NCBI GenBank assembly: GCA_902685375.1
Contig: CACRXE010000009.1
Coordinates: 2,501-66,500, forward strand
Source of the DNA: Neostethus bicornis
Taxonomy: Eukaryota > Chordata > Actinopteri > Atheriniformes > Phallostethidae
DNA length: 64,000 nucleotides
Reading direction: 5' to 3'
Part shown: positions 52,319 through 64,000 of the stretch, in pieces
How the letters are laid out: every line of letters begins with the position of its first letter
Numbering within the stretch: position 1 is the first letter of the stretch
Notes under the pieces: model-generated
What the model was told of the DNA's origin: nothing
Databases searched by the model: none
What the model saw: only the letters and a program-made list of their open reading frames with translations
Position numbers and translations under genes: made by a program

Positions 52319-55300
52319 ACCTAGGGTTACGGGTGGGCACAACTAGATGTCATGGTACCCCTAGGCTTATGATTCTTGTGACACTAACCTCTGGTTGTTC
52401 CTCTTCTTTTCCGGTCGAAGCGTTGGTGGATTCCGGGGCCGATGGCAACTTCATCGACGCAGATTTTCTCCGTCAGTGTGGATTCCAGTCCCAACCACTC
52501 GGAGAACCCATTAATGCCACGGCGATCGATGGACACGTTATCACCAGGGTGACCCACCAGTCCTCCCCGTTGGAGATGGTGGTATCGGGTAATCACCGTG
52601 AGCACCTTTCGTTTAACGTTATTTCTTCACCCGGCTCACCCCTTGTGTTAGGTTTCCCCTGGCTTAGGTTGCACAATCCACAGGTCGACTGGCAAAACCG
52701 GCGTATCGTCGGGTGGAGCAATCAGTGCCATGCAACTTGCCTCCAATCTGCCGTGACAACCGTCTCTTCTGACACGGTAGGCTCAATCGACCCGGTGGAC
52801 GTTGCGTCTATCCCGGCAGAGTATCATGACCTCAAAGAGGTCTTCAGTAAGGAGAGGGCACAATCTCTCCCGCCTCATCGGCCATATGGTTGCGCCATCG
52901 ACCTCCTCCCTGGGGCAACCTTACCCGCCAGTCGCCTGTACAATCTGTCTGCTCCAGAGAGGGGGGCGATGGAGAAGTACATCAATGAGTCCCTGGCGTC
53001 GGGGCTTATCCGCCCTTCCTCGGCACCCATAGCAGCGGGGTCCTTTTTTGTGGGTAAGAAGGATGGTTCCCTCCGTCCGTGCGTCGATTATCGGGGTCTT
53101 AATAACATCACCGTTCGCAACAAATACCCGTTGCCCCTCATTAATTTGGCGTTCGAGCTACTTCAGGGAGCCCGGGTCTTTACAAAACTCGATCTGCGTT
53201 GCGCCTACCATCTCGTCCGAATGCGGGAGGGGGACGAGTGGAAGACGGCGTTCAACACCCACATGGGCCAATTGGAATACTTGGTCATGCCTTTCGGGTT
53301 AACTAACGCTCCCGCAGTCTTCCAGGCATTCATTAACGATGTGCTCCGTGACTTCCTTAATCGTTTTGTCTTTGTTTATCTGGACGACATTCTTATTTTT
53401 TCGCCCACTGTTGAGGAGCACATCGTCCATGTCCGTGCGGTACTCCAGCGACTCCTTGAGAATCGTCTGTTTGTAAAGGCTGAGAAGTGCGAGTTCCATT
53501 CTCAGTCCGTCAACTTCCTTGGTTTTATTGTACACGCTGGGCAGGTTTGCCCGGACCCCGAAAAAGTTAGCGCGGTGGCTGAGTGGCCTCGACCCAACAC
53601 CCGTCGCAAACTACAACAATTTCTGGGTTTCGCAAATTTTTACAGCCGTTTCATTCGTAATTACAGTCAGGTAGCTCTTCCCCTTACCCAGCTTACTTCC
53701 ACAGCCAGATCGTTCGTTTGGTCTCCTCAAGCAGAGGGTGCATTCACTGAGCTTAAAAAGAGGTTTACCTCGGCCCCCATTCTGGTCCAGCCCGACCCCT
53801 TGAGGCAGTTTATTGTGGAGGTGGACGCCTCGGATTCAGGGGTGGGTGCTGTGCTGTCCCAATACCATCAGGAGGATGGCAAACTCCATCCCTGTGCCTT
53901 TTTCTCTAAGCGTCTCTCTGCAGCTGAACAAAACTACGATGTGGGGAATAGAGAACTGCTCGCAGTCAAACTGGCACTCGAGGAATGGAGGCACTGGCTC
54001 GAGGGCGCAGAACACCCATTCGTGGTCTGGACAGACCACAAAAACCTCGCTTACATCCAAGCAGCTAAGAGACTCAACTCTCGACAGGCCCGGTGGCAGC
54101 TGTTCTTTACACGCTTTAATTTTACCCTCACTTACAGGCCGGGCAACCGCAATACCAAACCTGACGCCCTCTCCCGCCTGCATGACTGTCATCAGTCCAG
54201 ATCGGAGCTGGAGCCCATTCTACCCCCCTCCTGCGTCATTGGGGCGATCACTTGGGAGATCGAGACTGCAATAAGGGATGGTCTGCAGCATGATCCGGAC
54301 CCAGGTACTGGCCCAGCTAACCGTTCGTATGTGCCATCCTCTGCCCGCTCCCAGGTTCTCCTATGGGCACATGCATCCCGGTGGTCCTGTCACCCTGGGA
54401 TTCGCCGTACAATGGCGCTTCTTCAGCGGCGGTTCTGGTGGCCAACGATGGAGGCAGACACTAGGAATTTTGTCGCTGCCTGTTCTGCCTGTTCCCGGGG
54501 CAAGGTCCCTCATCGTCCTCCTGCGGGGCTGCTCCATCCCCTACCGGTTCCCAGTCGTCCCTGGTCCCATATCGCACTGGACTTTGTGACCGGACTCCCT
54601 CCCTCAGAAGGTAACACTGTTGTGGTCACGATTGTGGACCGATTCTCCAAAGCTGTACATCTGGTGCCTCTTCCTAAACTCCCTTCAGCCTTGGAGACTG
54701 CCCAGCTCATGGTGACCCATGTGTTCCGTCTGCATGGTATCCCTCTGGACATAGTCTCTGACCGGGGTCCGCAATTCACATCAGCTGTTTGGAAGTCCTT
54801 CTGTAAGGCGCTGGGGGCTTCCGTCAGCTTGTCATCTGGCTTCCACCCCCAATCCAACGGCCAGTCGGAGCGGGCTAACCAACACCTGGAATCCACATTA
54901 CGGTGCGTGTTGGCCTCTGCCCAGTCCACGTGGTCGTCTCATCTCCCGTGGATTGAGTATGCCCATAATTCCCAAGTTAGTTCCTCCACAGGATTGTCCC
55001 CGTTCGAGGCTTCTCTGGGTTACCAACCCCCATTGTTCCCGGATCAGGAACAGGAGCTGGCCGTCCCTTCGGTGCAGCTCCATATCAGACGGTGTCGTCG
55101 GATCTGGAGGAAAACTAGGAGGGCCCTCCAACAGGCCTGCGGCCGGGCTCGGCGCCAAGCTAATCGCCACCGTCAGCCAGCCCCAGCATATCAGGTTGGT
55201 CAGTCTGTCCTTCTGTCTACCAGGAACATTCCCCTCAGGGCAGAGTCTCGCAAGCTTTCACCCCGCTTCATTGGCCCTTTCCGGATCCTGCGGCTGGTCA

Positions 55301-55662
55301 ACCCGGTCTCGGTAAAGCTCGCCCTGCCCTCTTCCATGAAGGTACATCCTGTGTTCCACGTCTCTCAGATCAAACCGGTTTCTGCCAGTCCCCTCCAGCC
55401 TCCTTCTGCTCCCCCTCCACCTCCTCGCCTTGTCGACGGCTCGGATGCGTACTCGGTCAACCGTCTTTTGGATGTTCGTCGCCGAGGTCGGGGTCTACAA
55501 TACCTCGTGGACTGGGAGGGTTATGGCCCGGAGGAACGGTGCTGGGTGCCCCGTTCAGCGATCCTGGACCCTGGCTTGGTCCGGGACTTTCACCGCCGCT
55601 TTCTGGACAGGCCTGGTGGTCCGCCAGGTGGCGTCCGTAGAGGGGGGGGTACTGTGGTGTGA
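52301..55662 (+). CDS. Chromovirus Pol polyprotein (PR-RT-RNaseH-IN-chromodomain)
   Basis: About 1120 residues, open throughout, probably made by -1 frameshift from gag; a GTG-started frame from 52243 also exists but has no context. Protease: VEALVDSGADGNFID (52416-52460). RT: KKDGSLRPCVDYRGLN, LDLRCAYHLVRM, PFGLTNAPAVFQAFINDVLR, YLDDILIF (YLDD 53377-53388). RNase H: FIVEVDASDSGVGAVLSQ, NRELLAVKLALEEWRHWL, WTDHKNLAYI. Integrase: zinc region HASRWSCHPG...CSACSRGK (54370-54500), ALDFVTGLPPSEGN, DIVSDRGPQFTS, SNGQSERANQ (D, D, E). C-terminal chromodomain DAYSVNRLLDVRRRGRGLQY (55441-55605), which targets integration to chromatin. The stop TGA (55660-55662) lies 8-10 bases inside the 3' LTR. No lethal change seen, so possibly active or very young. 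Confidence 0.95.
55639..55652 (+). promoter_or_regulatory. Polypurine tract
   Basis: AGAGGGGGGGGTAC immediately before the 3' LTR, the plus-strand primer site; it is also read in the pol frame. Confidence 0.9.
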
Positions 55663-55964
55663 GGCCTTTTAGACCTGCTTGTTTGTTTTTTTCCTCCCCC
55701 AAAACTCACAGGTGCTGGATGGCTTCTAACGGGAGGATTGGCTGATTGCTCCCAGCTGCACAGACTTACCGGTGGCTATAAAAGACCTGGTGTCACCCAG
55801 AGTCTCTGTCAGGTCTTCAACGATTCTAGAACCTTCAGCCCTTCCTCTTGGCAATCCAGCACTGCCTGAAGCCGTTATCTCTCTGCTGTGGATTCCTTTG
55901 TTCAACACTTAATAAACTGTTGAACCTGCATTTGGATCCTCCTCATTCCCTCTCCTACACAACA
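55653..55964 (+). repeat. 3' LTR of the intact chromovirus (312 bp, intron-less)
   Basis: Same ends as the 5' LTR (TGTGGTGTGA...CTACACAACA), TATA box and CAGGTCTTCAACGATTCTA, followed directly by GAACCTTCAGCC. It lacks precisely the 70-bp block 51105-51174. A few substitutions also distinguish it (for example AGACCTGCTT for AGGCCTGCTT). It is followed by satellite at 55965. Confidence 0.95.
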
Positions 55965-58900
55965 GAGTGCTTGCAAAGGGGAGAATGTTAAAAACTGTTA
56001 AAACCAACTTAAAATAGACTAACTTTACTAAAACTATTGTTTGCATTTAGTTTCAAAGAAGAAAAATTGTGTTTTAAAACTTTTTTACTGCCAGCTTTTT
56101 TCCTCACTATTGTGTTGAAACCAGCAAACTTCAAACTTAAATTTTCTTCCATTTTGCTTTTAAACATAAAAAAACCACTAGTAATTGTTCATTTTTCATC
56201 AATTCTAACTTGTTTTGTGCAAACTAGACCATTCATAGTGAATTAACAGCAAAATGTAAAAATTGTGTTTACAGCCTAGAAGAAGAACTTTTTATCAGTC
56301 AAAAGTCAGATGATGGATCTGAGTGCTTGCAAAGGGGAGAAATGTTAAAAACTGTTAAAACCAACTTAAAATAGACTAACTTTACTAAAACTATTGTTTG
56401 CATTTAGTTTCAAAGAAGAAAAATTGTGTTTTAAAACTTTTTTACTGCCAGCTTTTTTCCTCACTGTTGTGTTGAAACCAGCAAACTTCAAACTTAAATT
56501 TTCTTCCCATTTTGCTTTTAAACATAAAAAAACCCACTAGAATTGTTCATTTTTCATCATTTCTAACTTGTTTTGTGCAAACTAGACCATTCATAGTGAA
56601 TTAACAGCAAAATGTAAAAATTGTGTTTCCATTCCAGGAAAAGAACTTTTTATCAGTCAAAAGTCAGATGATGGATCTGAGTGCTTGCAAAGGGGAGAAT
56701 GTTAAAAACTGTTAAAACCAACTTAAAATAGACTAACTTTACTAAAACTATTGTTTGCATTTAGTTTCAAAGAAGAAAAATTGTGTTTTAAAACTTTTTT
56801 ACTGCCAGCTTTTTTCCTCACTGTTGTGTTGAAACCAGCAAACTTCAAACTTAAATTTTCTTCCCATTTTGCTTTTAAACATAAAAAAAACCACTATAAT
56901 TGTTCATTTTTCATCATTTCTAACTTGTTTTGTGCAAACTAGACCATTCATAGTGAATTAACAGCAAAATGTAAAAATTGTGTTTACATCCTAGCAGAAA
57001 GAACTTTTTATCAGTCAGAAGTCAGATGATGAATCTGAGTGCTTGCAAAGGGGAGAATGTTAAAAACTGTTAAAACCAACTTAAAATAGACTAACTTTAC
57101 TAAAACTATGGTTTGCATTTAGTTTCAAAGAAGAAAAATTGTGTTTTAAAACTTTTTTACTGCCAGCTTTTTTCCTCACTGTTGTGTTGAAACCAGCAAA
57201 CTTCAAACTTAAATTTTCTTCCCATTTTGCTTTTAAACATAAAAAAACCGACTAGAATTGTTCATTTTTCATCATTTCTAACTTGTTTTGTGCAAACTAG
57301 ACCATTCATAGTGAATTAACAGCAAAATGTAAAAATTGTGTTTCCAGCCCAGGAAAAGAACTTTTTATCAGACAAAAGTCAGATGATGGATCTGAGTGCT
57401 TGCAAAGGGGAGAATGTTAAAAACTGTTAAAACCAACTTAAAATAGACTAACTTTACTAAAACTATTGTTTGCATTTAGTTTCAAAGAAGAAAAATTGTG
57501 TTTTAAAACTTTTTTACTGCCAGCTTTTTTCCTCACTGTTGTGTTGAAACCAGCAAACTTCAAACTTAAATTTTCTTCCCATTTTGCTTTTAAACATAAA
57601 AAAACCCACTAGAATTGTTCATTTTTCATCATTTCTAACTTGTTTTGTGCAAACTAGACCATTCATAGTGATCTAACAGCAAAATGTAAAAATTGTGTTT
57701 ACAGCCTAGAAGAAGAACTTTTTATCAGTCAGAAGTCAGATGATGGATCTGAGTGCTTGCAAAGGGGAGAATGTTAAAAACTGTTAAAACCAACTTAAAA
57801 TAGACTAACTTTACTAAAACTATTGTTTGCATTTAGTTTCAAAGAAGAAAAATTGTGTTTTAAAACTTTTTTACTGCCAGCTTTTTTCCTCACTGTTGTG
57901 TTGAAACCAGCAAACTTCAAACTTAAATTTTCTTTCCATTTTGCTTTTAAACATAAAAAAACACTATAATTGTTCATTTTTCATCAATTCTAACTTGTTT
58001 TGTGCAAACTAGACCATTCATAGTGAATTAACAGCAAAATGTAAAAATTCTGTTTACAGCCTAGCAGAAGACCTTTTTATCAGTCAGAAGTCAGATTAAT
58101 GATTCTGAGTGCTTCGCAAAGGGGAGCATGTTAAAAACTGTTAAAAAACCAACTTAAAATAGACTAACTTTACTAAAACTATTGTTTGCATTTAGTTTCA
58201 AAAGAAGAAAAATTGTGTTTAAAAACTTTTTTAATGCCAGCTTTTTTTCTCACTGTTGTGTTGAAACCAGGAAACTTCAAACTTAAATTTTCCTTCACCA
58301 TTTTGCTTTATTAAACATATAAAAACCTACTAGGAAATGTTCATTTTTCATCATTTCTACTTGTTTTGTGCAAACTCGATCATTCATAGTGAATTATCAG
58401 CAAAATGTAAAAATGTGTTTACCATGCCCTAGAAGAAGAACATTTTTATCAGTCAGAAGTCAGATGTAATGGACTCTGTAGTGCTTGTTGTGCAAACTAG
58501 ACCATTCATAGTGAATTAACAGCAAAATGTAAAAATTGTGTTTACAGCCTAGAAGAAGAACTTTTTATCAGTCAGAAAGTCAGATGATGGATTCTGAGTG
58601 CTTGCAAAGGGGAGAATGTTAAAAACTGTTAAAACCAACTTAAAATAGACTAACTTTACTAAAACTATTGTTTGCATTTAGTTTCAAAGAAGAAAAATTG
58701 TGTTTTAAAACTTTTTACTGCCAGCTTTTTTCCTCACTGTTGTGTTGAAACCAGCAAACTTCAAACTTAAATTTTCTTCCCATTTTGCTTTTAAACATAA
58801 AAAAACCGACTAGAATTGTTCATTTTTCATCATTTCTAACTTGTTTTGTGCAAACTAGATAATTCATAGTGAATTAACAGCAAAATGTAAAAATTGTGTT

Positions 58901-61900
58901 TCCAGCCCAGGAAAAGAACTTTTTATCAGACAAAAGTCAGATGATGGATCTGAGTGCTTGCAAAGGGGAGAATGTTAAAAACTGTTAAAACCAACTTAAA
59001 ATAGACTAACTTTACTAAAACTATTGTTTGCATTTAGTTTCAAAGAAGAAAAATTGTGTTTTAAAACTTTTTTACTGCCAGCTTTTTTCCTCACTGTTGT
59101 GTTGAAACCAGCAAACTTCAAACTTAAATTTTCTTCCCATTTTGCTTTTAAACATAAAAAAACCACTATAATTGTTCATTTTTCATCAATTCTAACTTGT
59201 TTTGTGCAAACTAGACCATTCATAGTGAATTAACAGCAAAATGTAAAAATTGTGTTTCCAGCCCAGGAAAAGAACTTTTTATCAGACAAAAGTCAGATGA
59301 TGGATCTGAGTGCTTGCAAAGGGGAGAATGTTAAAAACTGTTAAAACCAACTTAAAATAGACTAACTTTACTAAAACTATTGTTTGCATTTAGTTTCAAA
59401 GAAGAAAAATTGTGTTTTAAAACTTTTTTACTGCCAGCTTTTTTCCTCACTGTTGTGTTGAAACCAGCAAACTTCAAACTTAAATTTTCTTCCCATTTTG
59501 CTTTTAAACATAAAAAAACCACTATAATTGTTCATTTTTCATCAATTCTAACTTGTTTTGTGCAAACTAGATCATTCATAGTGAATTAACAGCAAAATGT
59601 AAAAATTGTGTTTCCAGCCCAAGAAAAGAACTTTTTATCAGACAAAAGTCAGATGATGGATCTGAGTGCTTGCAAAGGGGAGAATGTTAAAAACTGTTAA
59701 AACCAACTTAAAATAGACTAACTTTACTAAAACTATTGTTTGCATTTAGTTTCAAAGAAGAAAAATTGTGTTTTAAAACTTTTTTACTGCCAGCTTTTTT
59801 CCTCACTGTTGTGTTGAAACCAGCAAACTTCAAACTTAAATTTTCTTCCCATTTTGCTTTTAAACATAAAAAAACCACTATAATTGTTCATTTTTCATCA
59901 ATTCTAACTTGTTTTGTGCAAACTAGATCCATTCATAGTGAATTAACAGCAAAATGTAAAAATTGTGTTTCCAGCCCAGGAAAAGAACTTTTTATCAGAC
60001 AAAAGTCAGATGATGGATCTGAGTGCTTGCAAAGGGGAGAATGTTAAAAACTGTTAAAACCAACTTAAAATAGACTAACTTTACTAAAACTATTGTTTGC
60101 ATTTAGTTTCAAAGAAGAAAAATTGTGTTTTAAAACTTTTTTACTGCCAGCTTTTTTCCTCACTGTTGTGTTGAAACCAGCAAACTTCAAACTTAAATTT
60201 TCTTCCCATTTTGCTTTTAAACATAAAAAAACCACTATAATTGTTCATTTTTCATCAATTCTAACTTGTTTTGTGCAAACTAGACCATTCATAGTGAATT
60301 AACAGCAAAATGTAAAAATTGTGTTTCCAGCCCAGGAAAAGAACTTTTTATCAGTACAAAAGTCAGATGATGGATCTGAGTGCTTGCAAAGGGGAGAATG
60401 TTAAAAACTGTTAAAACCAACTTAAAATAGACTAACTTTACTAAAACTATTGTTTGCATTTAGTTTCAAAGAAGAAAAATTGTGTTTTAAAACTTTTTTA
60501 CTGCCAGCTTTTTTCCTCACTGTTGTGTTGAAACCAGGAAACTTCAAACTTAAATTTTCTTCCCATTTTGCTTTTAAACATAAAAAAACCACTATAATTG
60601 TTCATTTTTCATCAATTCTAACTTGTTTTGTGCAAACTAGACCATTCATAGTGAATTAACAGCAAAATGTAAAAATTGTGTTTTCAGCCCAGGAAAAGAA
60701 CTTTTTATCAGACAAAAGTCAGATGATGGATCTGAGTGCTTGCAAAGGGGAGAATGTTAAAAACTGTTAAAACCAACTTAAAATAGACTAACTTTACTAA
60801 AACTATTGTTTGCATTTAGTTTCAAAGAAGAAAAATTGTGTTTTAAAACTTTTTTACTGCCAGCTTTTTTCCTCACTGTTGTGTTGAAACCAGGAAACTT
60901 CAAACTTAAATTTTCTTCCCATTTTGCTTTTAAACATAAAAAAACCACTATAATTGTTCATTTTTCATCAATTCTAACTTGTTTTGTGCAAACTAGACCA
61001 TTCATAGTGAATTAACAGCAAAATGTAAAAATTGTGTTTCCAGCCCAGGAAAAGAACTTTTTATCAGACAAAAGTCAGATGATGGATCTGAGTGCTTGCA
61101 AAGGGGAGAATGTTAAAAACTGTTAAAACCAACTTAAAATAGACTAACTTTACTAAAACTATTGTTTGCATTTAGTTTCAAAGAAGAAAAATTGTGTTTT
61201 AAAACTTTTTTACTGCCAGCTTTTTTCCTCACTGTTGTGTTGAAACCAGCAAACTTCAAACTTAAATTTTCTTCCATTTTGCTTTTAAACATAAAAAAAC
61301 CACTATAATTGTTCATTTTTCATCAATTCTAACTTGTTTTGTGCAAACTAGACCATTCATAGTGAATTAACAGCAAAATGTAAAAATTGTGTTTCCAGCC
61401 CAGGAAAAGAACTTTTTATCAGACAAAAGTCAGATGATGGATCTGAGTGCTTGCAAAGGGGAGAATGTTAAAAACTGTTAAAACCAACTTAAAATAGACT
61501 AACTTTACTAAAACTATTGTTTGCATTTAGTTTCAAAGAAGAAAAATTGTGTTTTAAAACTTTTTTACTGCCAGCTTTTTTCCTCACTGTTGTGTTGAAA
61601 CCAGCAAACTTCAAACTTAAATTTTCTTCCCATTTTGCTTTTAAACATAAAAAAAACCACTATAATTGTTCATTTTTCATCAATTCTAACTTGTTTTGTG
61701 CAAACTAGACCATTCATAGTGAATTAACAGCAAAATGTAAAAATTGTGTTTCCAGCCCAGGAAAAGAACTTTTTATCAGACAAAAGTCAGATGATGGATC
61801 TGAGTGCTTGCAAAGGGGAGAATGTTAAAAACTGTTAAAACCAACTTAAAATAGACTAACTTTACTAAAACTATTGTTTGCATTTAGTTTCAAAGAAGAA

Positions 61901-64000
61901 AAATTGTGTTTTAAAACTTTTTTACTGCCAGCTTTTTTCCTCACTGTTGTGTTGAAACCAGCAAACTTCAAACTTAAATTTTCTTCCCATTTTGCTTTTA
62001 AACATAAAAAAACCACTATAATTGTTCATTTTTCATCAATTCTAACTTGTTTTGTGCAAACTAGACCATTCATAGTGAATTAACAGCAAAATGTAAAAAT
62101 TGTGTTTCCAGCCCAGGAAAAGAACTTTTTATCAGACAAAAGTCAGATGATGGATCTGAGTGCTTGCAAAGAGGAGAATGTTAAAAACTGTTAAAACCAA
62201 CTTAAAATAGACTAACTTTACTAAAACTATGGTTTGCATTTAGTTTCAAAGAAGAAAAATTGTGTTTTAAAACTTTTTTACTGCCAGCTTTTTTCCTCAC
62301 TGTTGTGTTGAAACCAGCAAACTTCAAACTTAAATTTTCTTCCCATTTTGCTTTTAAACATAAAAAAACCACTATAATTGTTCATTTTTCATCAATTCTA
62401 ACTTGTTTTGTGCAAACTAGACCATTCATAGTGAATTAACAGCAAAATGTAAAAATTGTGTTTTCAGCCCAGGAAAAGAACTTTTTATCAGACAAAAGTC
62501 AGATGATGGATCTGAGTGCTTGCAAAGAGGAGAATGTTAAAAACTGTTAAAACCAACTTAAAATAGACTAACTTTACTAAAACTATGGTTTGCATTTAGT
62601 TTCAAAGAAGAAACATTGTGTTTTAAAACTTTTTTACTGCCAGCTTTTTTCCTCACTGTTGTGTTGAAACCAGCAAACTTCAAACTTAAATTTTCTTCCC
62701 ATTTTGCTTTTAAACATAAAAAAACCACTATAATTGTTCATTTTTCATCAATTCTAACTTGTTTTGTGCAAACTAGACCATTCATAGTGAATTAACAGCA
62801 AAATGTAAAAATTGTGTTTTCAGCCCAGGAAAAGAACTTTTTATCAGACAAAAGTCAGATGATGGATCTGAGTGCTTGCAAAGGGGAGAATGTTAAAAAC
62901 TGTTAAAACCAACTTAAAATAGACTAACTTTACTAAAACTATTGTTTGCATTTAGTTTCAAAGAAGAAAAATTGTGTTTTAAAACTTTTTTACTGCCAGC
63001 TTTTTTCCTCACTGTTGTGTTGAAACCAGCAAACTTCAAACTTAAATTTTCTTCCCATTTTGCTTTTAAACATAAAAAAACCACTATAATTGTTCATTTT
63101 TCATCATTTCTAACTTGTTTTGTGCAAACTAGATCATTCATAGTGAATTAACAGCAAAATGTAAAAATTGTGTTTCCAGCCCAGGAAAAGAACTTTTTAT
63201 CAGACAAAAGTCAGATGATGGATCTGAGTGCTTGCAAAGGGGAGAATGTTAAAAACTGTTAAAACCAACTTAAAATAGACTAACTTTACTAAAACTATTG
63301 TTTGCATTTAGTTTCAAAGAAGAAAAATTGTGTTTTAAAACTTTTTTACTGCCAGCTTTTTTCCTCACTGTTGTGTTGAAACCAGCAAACTTCAAACTTA
63401 AATTTTCTTCCCATTTTGCTTTTAAACATAAAAAAACCACTATAATTGTTCATTTTTCATCAATTCTAACTTGTTTTGTGCAAACTAGACCATTCATAGA
63501 CAATTAACAGCAAAATGTAAAAATTGTGTTTCCAGCCCAGGAAAAGAACTTTTTATCAGACAAAAGTCAGATGATGGATCTGAGTGCTTGCAAAGGGGAG
63601 AATGTTAAAAACTGTTAAAACCAACTTAAAATAGACTAACTTTACTAAAACTATTGTTTGCATTTAGTTTCAAAGAAGAAAAATTGTGTTTTAAAACTTT
63701 TTTACTGCCAGCTTTTTTCCTCACTGTTGTGTTGAAACCAGCAAACTTCAAACTTAAATTTTCTTCCCATTTTGCTTTTAAACATAAAAAAACCACTATA
63801 ATTGTTCATTTTTCATCAATTCTAACTTGTTTTGTGCAAACTAGACCATTCATAGTGAATTAACAGCAAAATGTAAAAATTGTGTTTCCAGCCCAGGAAA
63901 AGAACTTTTTATCAGACAAAAGTCAGATGATGGATCTGAGTGCTTGCAAAGGGGAGAATGTTAAAAACTGTTAAAACCAACTTAAAATAGACTAACTTTA
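55965..64000. repeat. 356-bp AT-rich satellite array, about 22 copies, continuing past the window
   Basis: Unit begins GAGTGCTTGCAAAGGGGAGA. Unit starts: 55965, 56321, 56679, 57037, 57394, 57751, 58107, a partial one near 58482, 58596, 58952, 59308, 59664, 60021, 60378, 60734, 61090, 61445, 61802, 62158, 62514, 62870, 63226, 63582, 63938 (incomplete). From 58596 on copies are nearly identical. Earlier ones differ more, two types alternate (TTTACAGCCTAGAAGAAG versus TTTCCAGCCCAGGAAAAG), and 58107-58595 is degenerate with a truncated unit. No CpG-rich box like the CENP-B box. A 69-codon open frame recurs in each unit but has no ATG. Whether it is subtelomeric or pericentromeric cannot be told. 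Confidence 0.98.

Larger units (their letters stand above)
50929..55964 (+). mobile_element. Ty3/gypsy chromovirus (sushi/Tf1 group), apparently intact coding capacity
   Basis: 5036 bp. 5' LTR 50929-51310, primer binding site 51311-51321, gag 51326-52318, pol in the -1 frame to 55662, polypurine tract 55639-55652, 3' LTR 55653-55964. Gag, protease, RT, RNase H, integrase and chromodomain all lack stops. The two LTRs differ by one 70-bp block and a few substitutions. The flanks CCTTA (left) and GAGTG (right) do not form a target duplication. Left neighbour is a piggyBac scrap, right neighbour satellite. Confidence 0.96.

Noticed and set aside
53836..54192. Antisense 118-codon frame within pol
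   Set aside because: Shadow of the strongly biased pol coding frame.
55965..64000. CRISPR-like regular repeats
   Set aside because: Units are contiguous 356-bp copies without unique spacers, in a vertebrate genome: a satellite.

Overview
The window looks like the end of a ray-finned (teleost) fish chromosome, read from the telomere inward. The evidence is vertebrate-type CCCTAA repeats at base 1, a repeat fauna typical of teleosts (sushi-type chromoviruses, RTE/Expander, L2/Maui and Rex-like LINEs, Tc1, PIF-Harbinger, piggyBac, Tol2-like hAT, several tRNA-type SINEs), and one ordinary vertebrate gene with short exons. Nothing is bacterial. The species cannot be named from the sequence.

Layout. 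1-336: degenerate telomeric array with interspersed subtelomeric modules. 337-1573: decayed piggyBac whose tip abuts the telomeric repeats. 1574-3857: subtelomeric repeats with internal telomeric islands, then an L1 remnant. 3858-11215: second piggyBac family, split by a 4.9-kb minus-strand Ty3/gypsy chromovirus (3998-8877, target duplication ATCCA), followed by transposase debris. 11216-25470: nested LINE, SINE, Harbinger, hAT and TIR-element remnants. 25480-37150: a mobile-element-like gene remnant split in two by about 11 kb of L2 LINEs, themselves carrying SINEs and other insertions. 37160-43060: LINE scraps, a solo LTR, a Tc1 copy and two RTE copies. 43345-49960: the only convincing host gene, a six-exon MFAP4-like fibrinogen-domain gene with a piggyBac in intron 1 and a Tol2-like hAT in intron 5. 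50400-55964: hAT and piggyBac scraps, then a nearly intact sushi-type chromovirus with open gag and pol. 55965-64000: about 22 copies of an AT-rich 356-bp satellite running off the window.

The main observation is in the intact chromovirus. Its 5' LTR and 3' LTR differ by exactly 70 bp, and that block has the features of a spliceosomal intron (GT...AG, CTAAT branch point, pyrimidine tract). It lies just downstream of an 11-nt transcript start that is perfectly complementary to the primer binding site, the signature of Tf1/sushi self-priming. The element has no target duplication and sits between a piggyBac scrap and the satellite, so it also marks a recombination breakpoint.

Apart from the MFAP4-like gene and the chromovirus gag-pol, every coding region seen is a fragment or is frameshifted.
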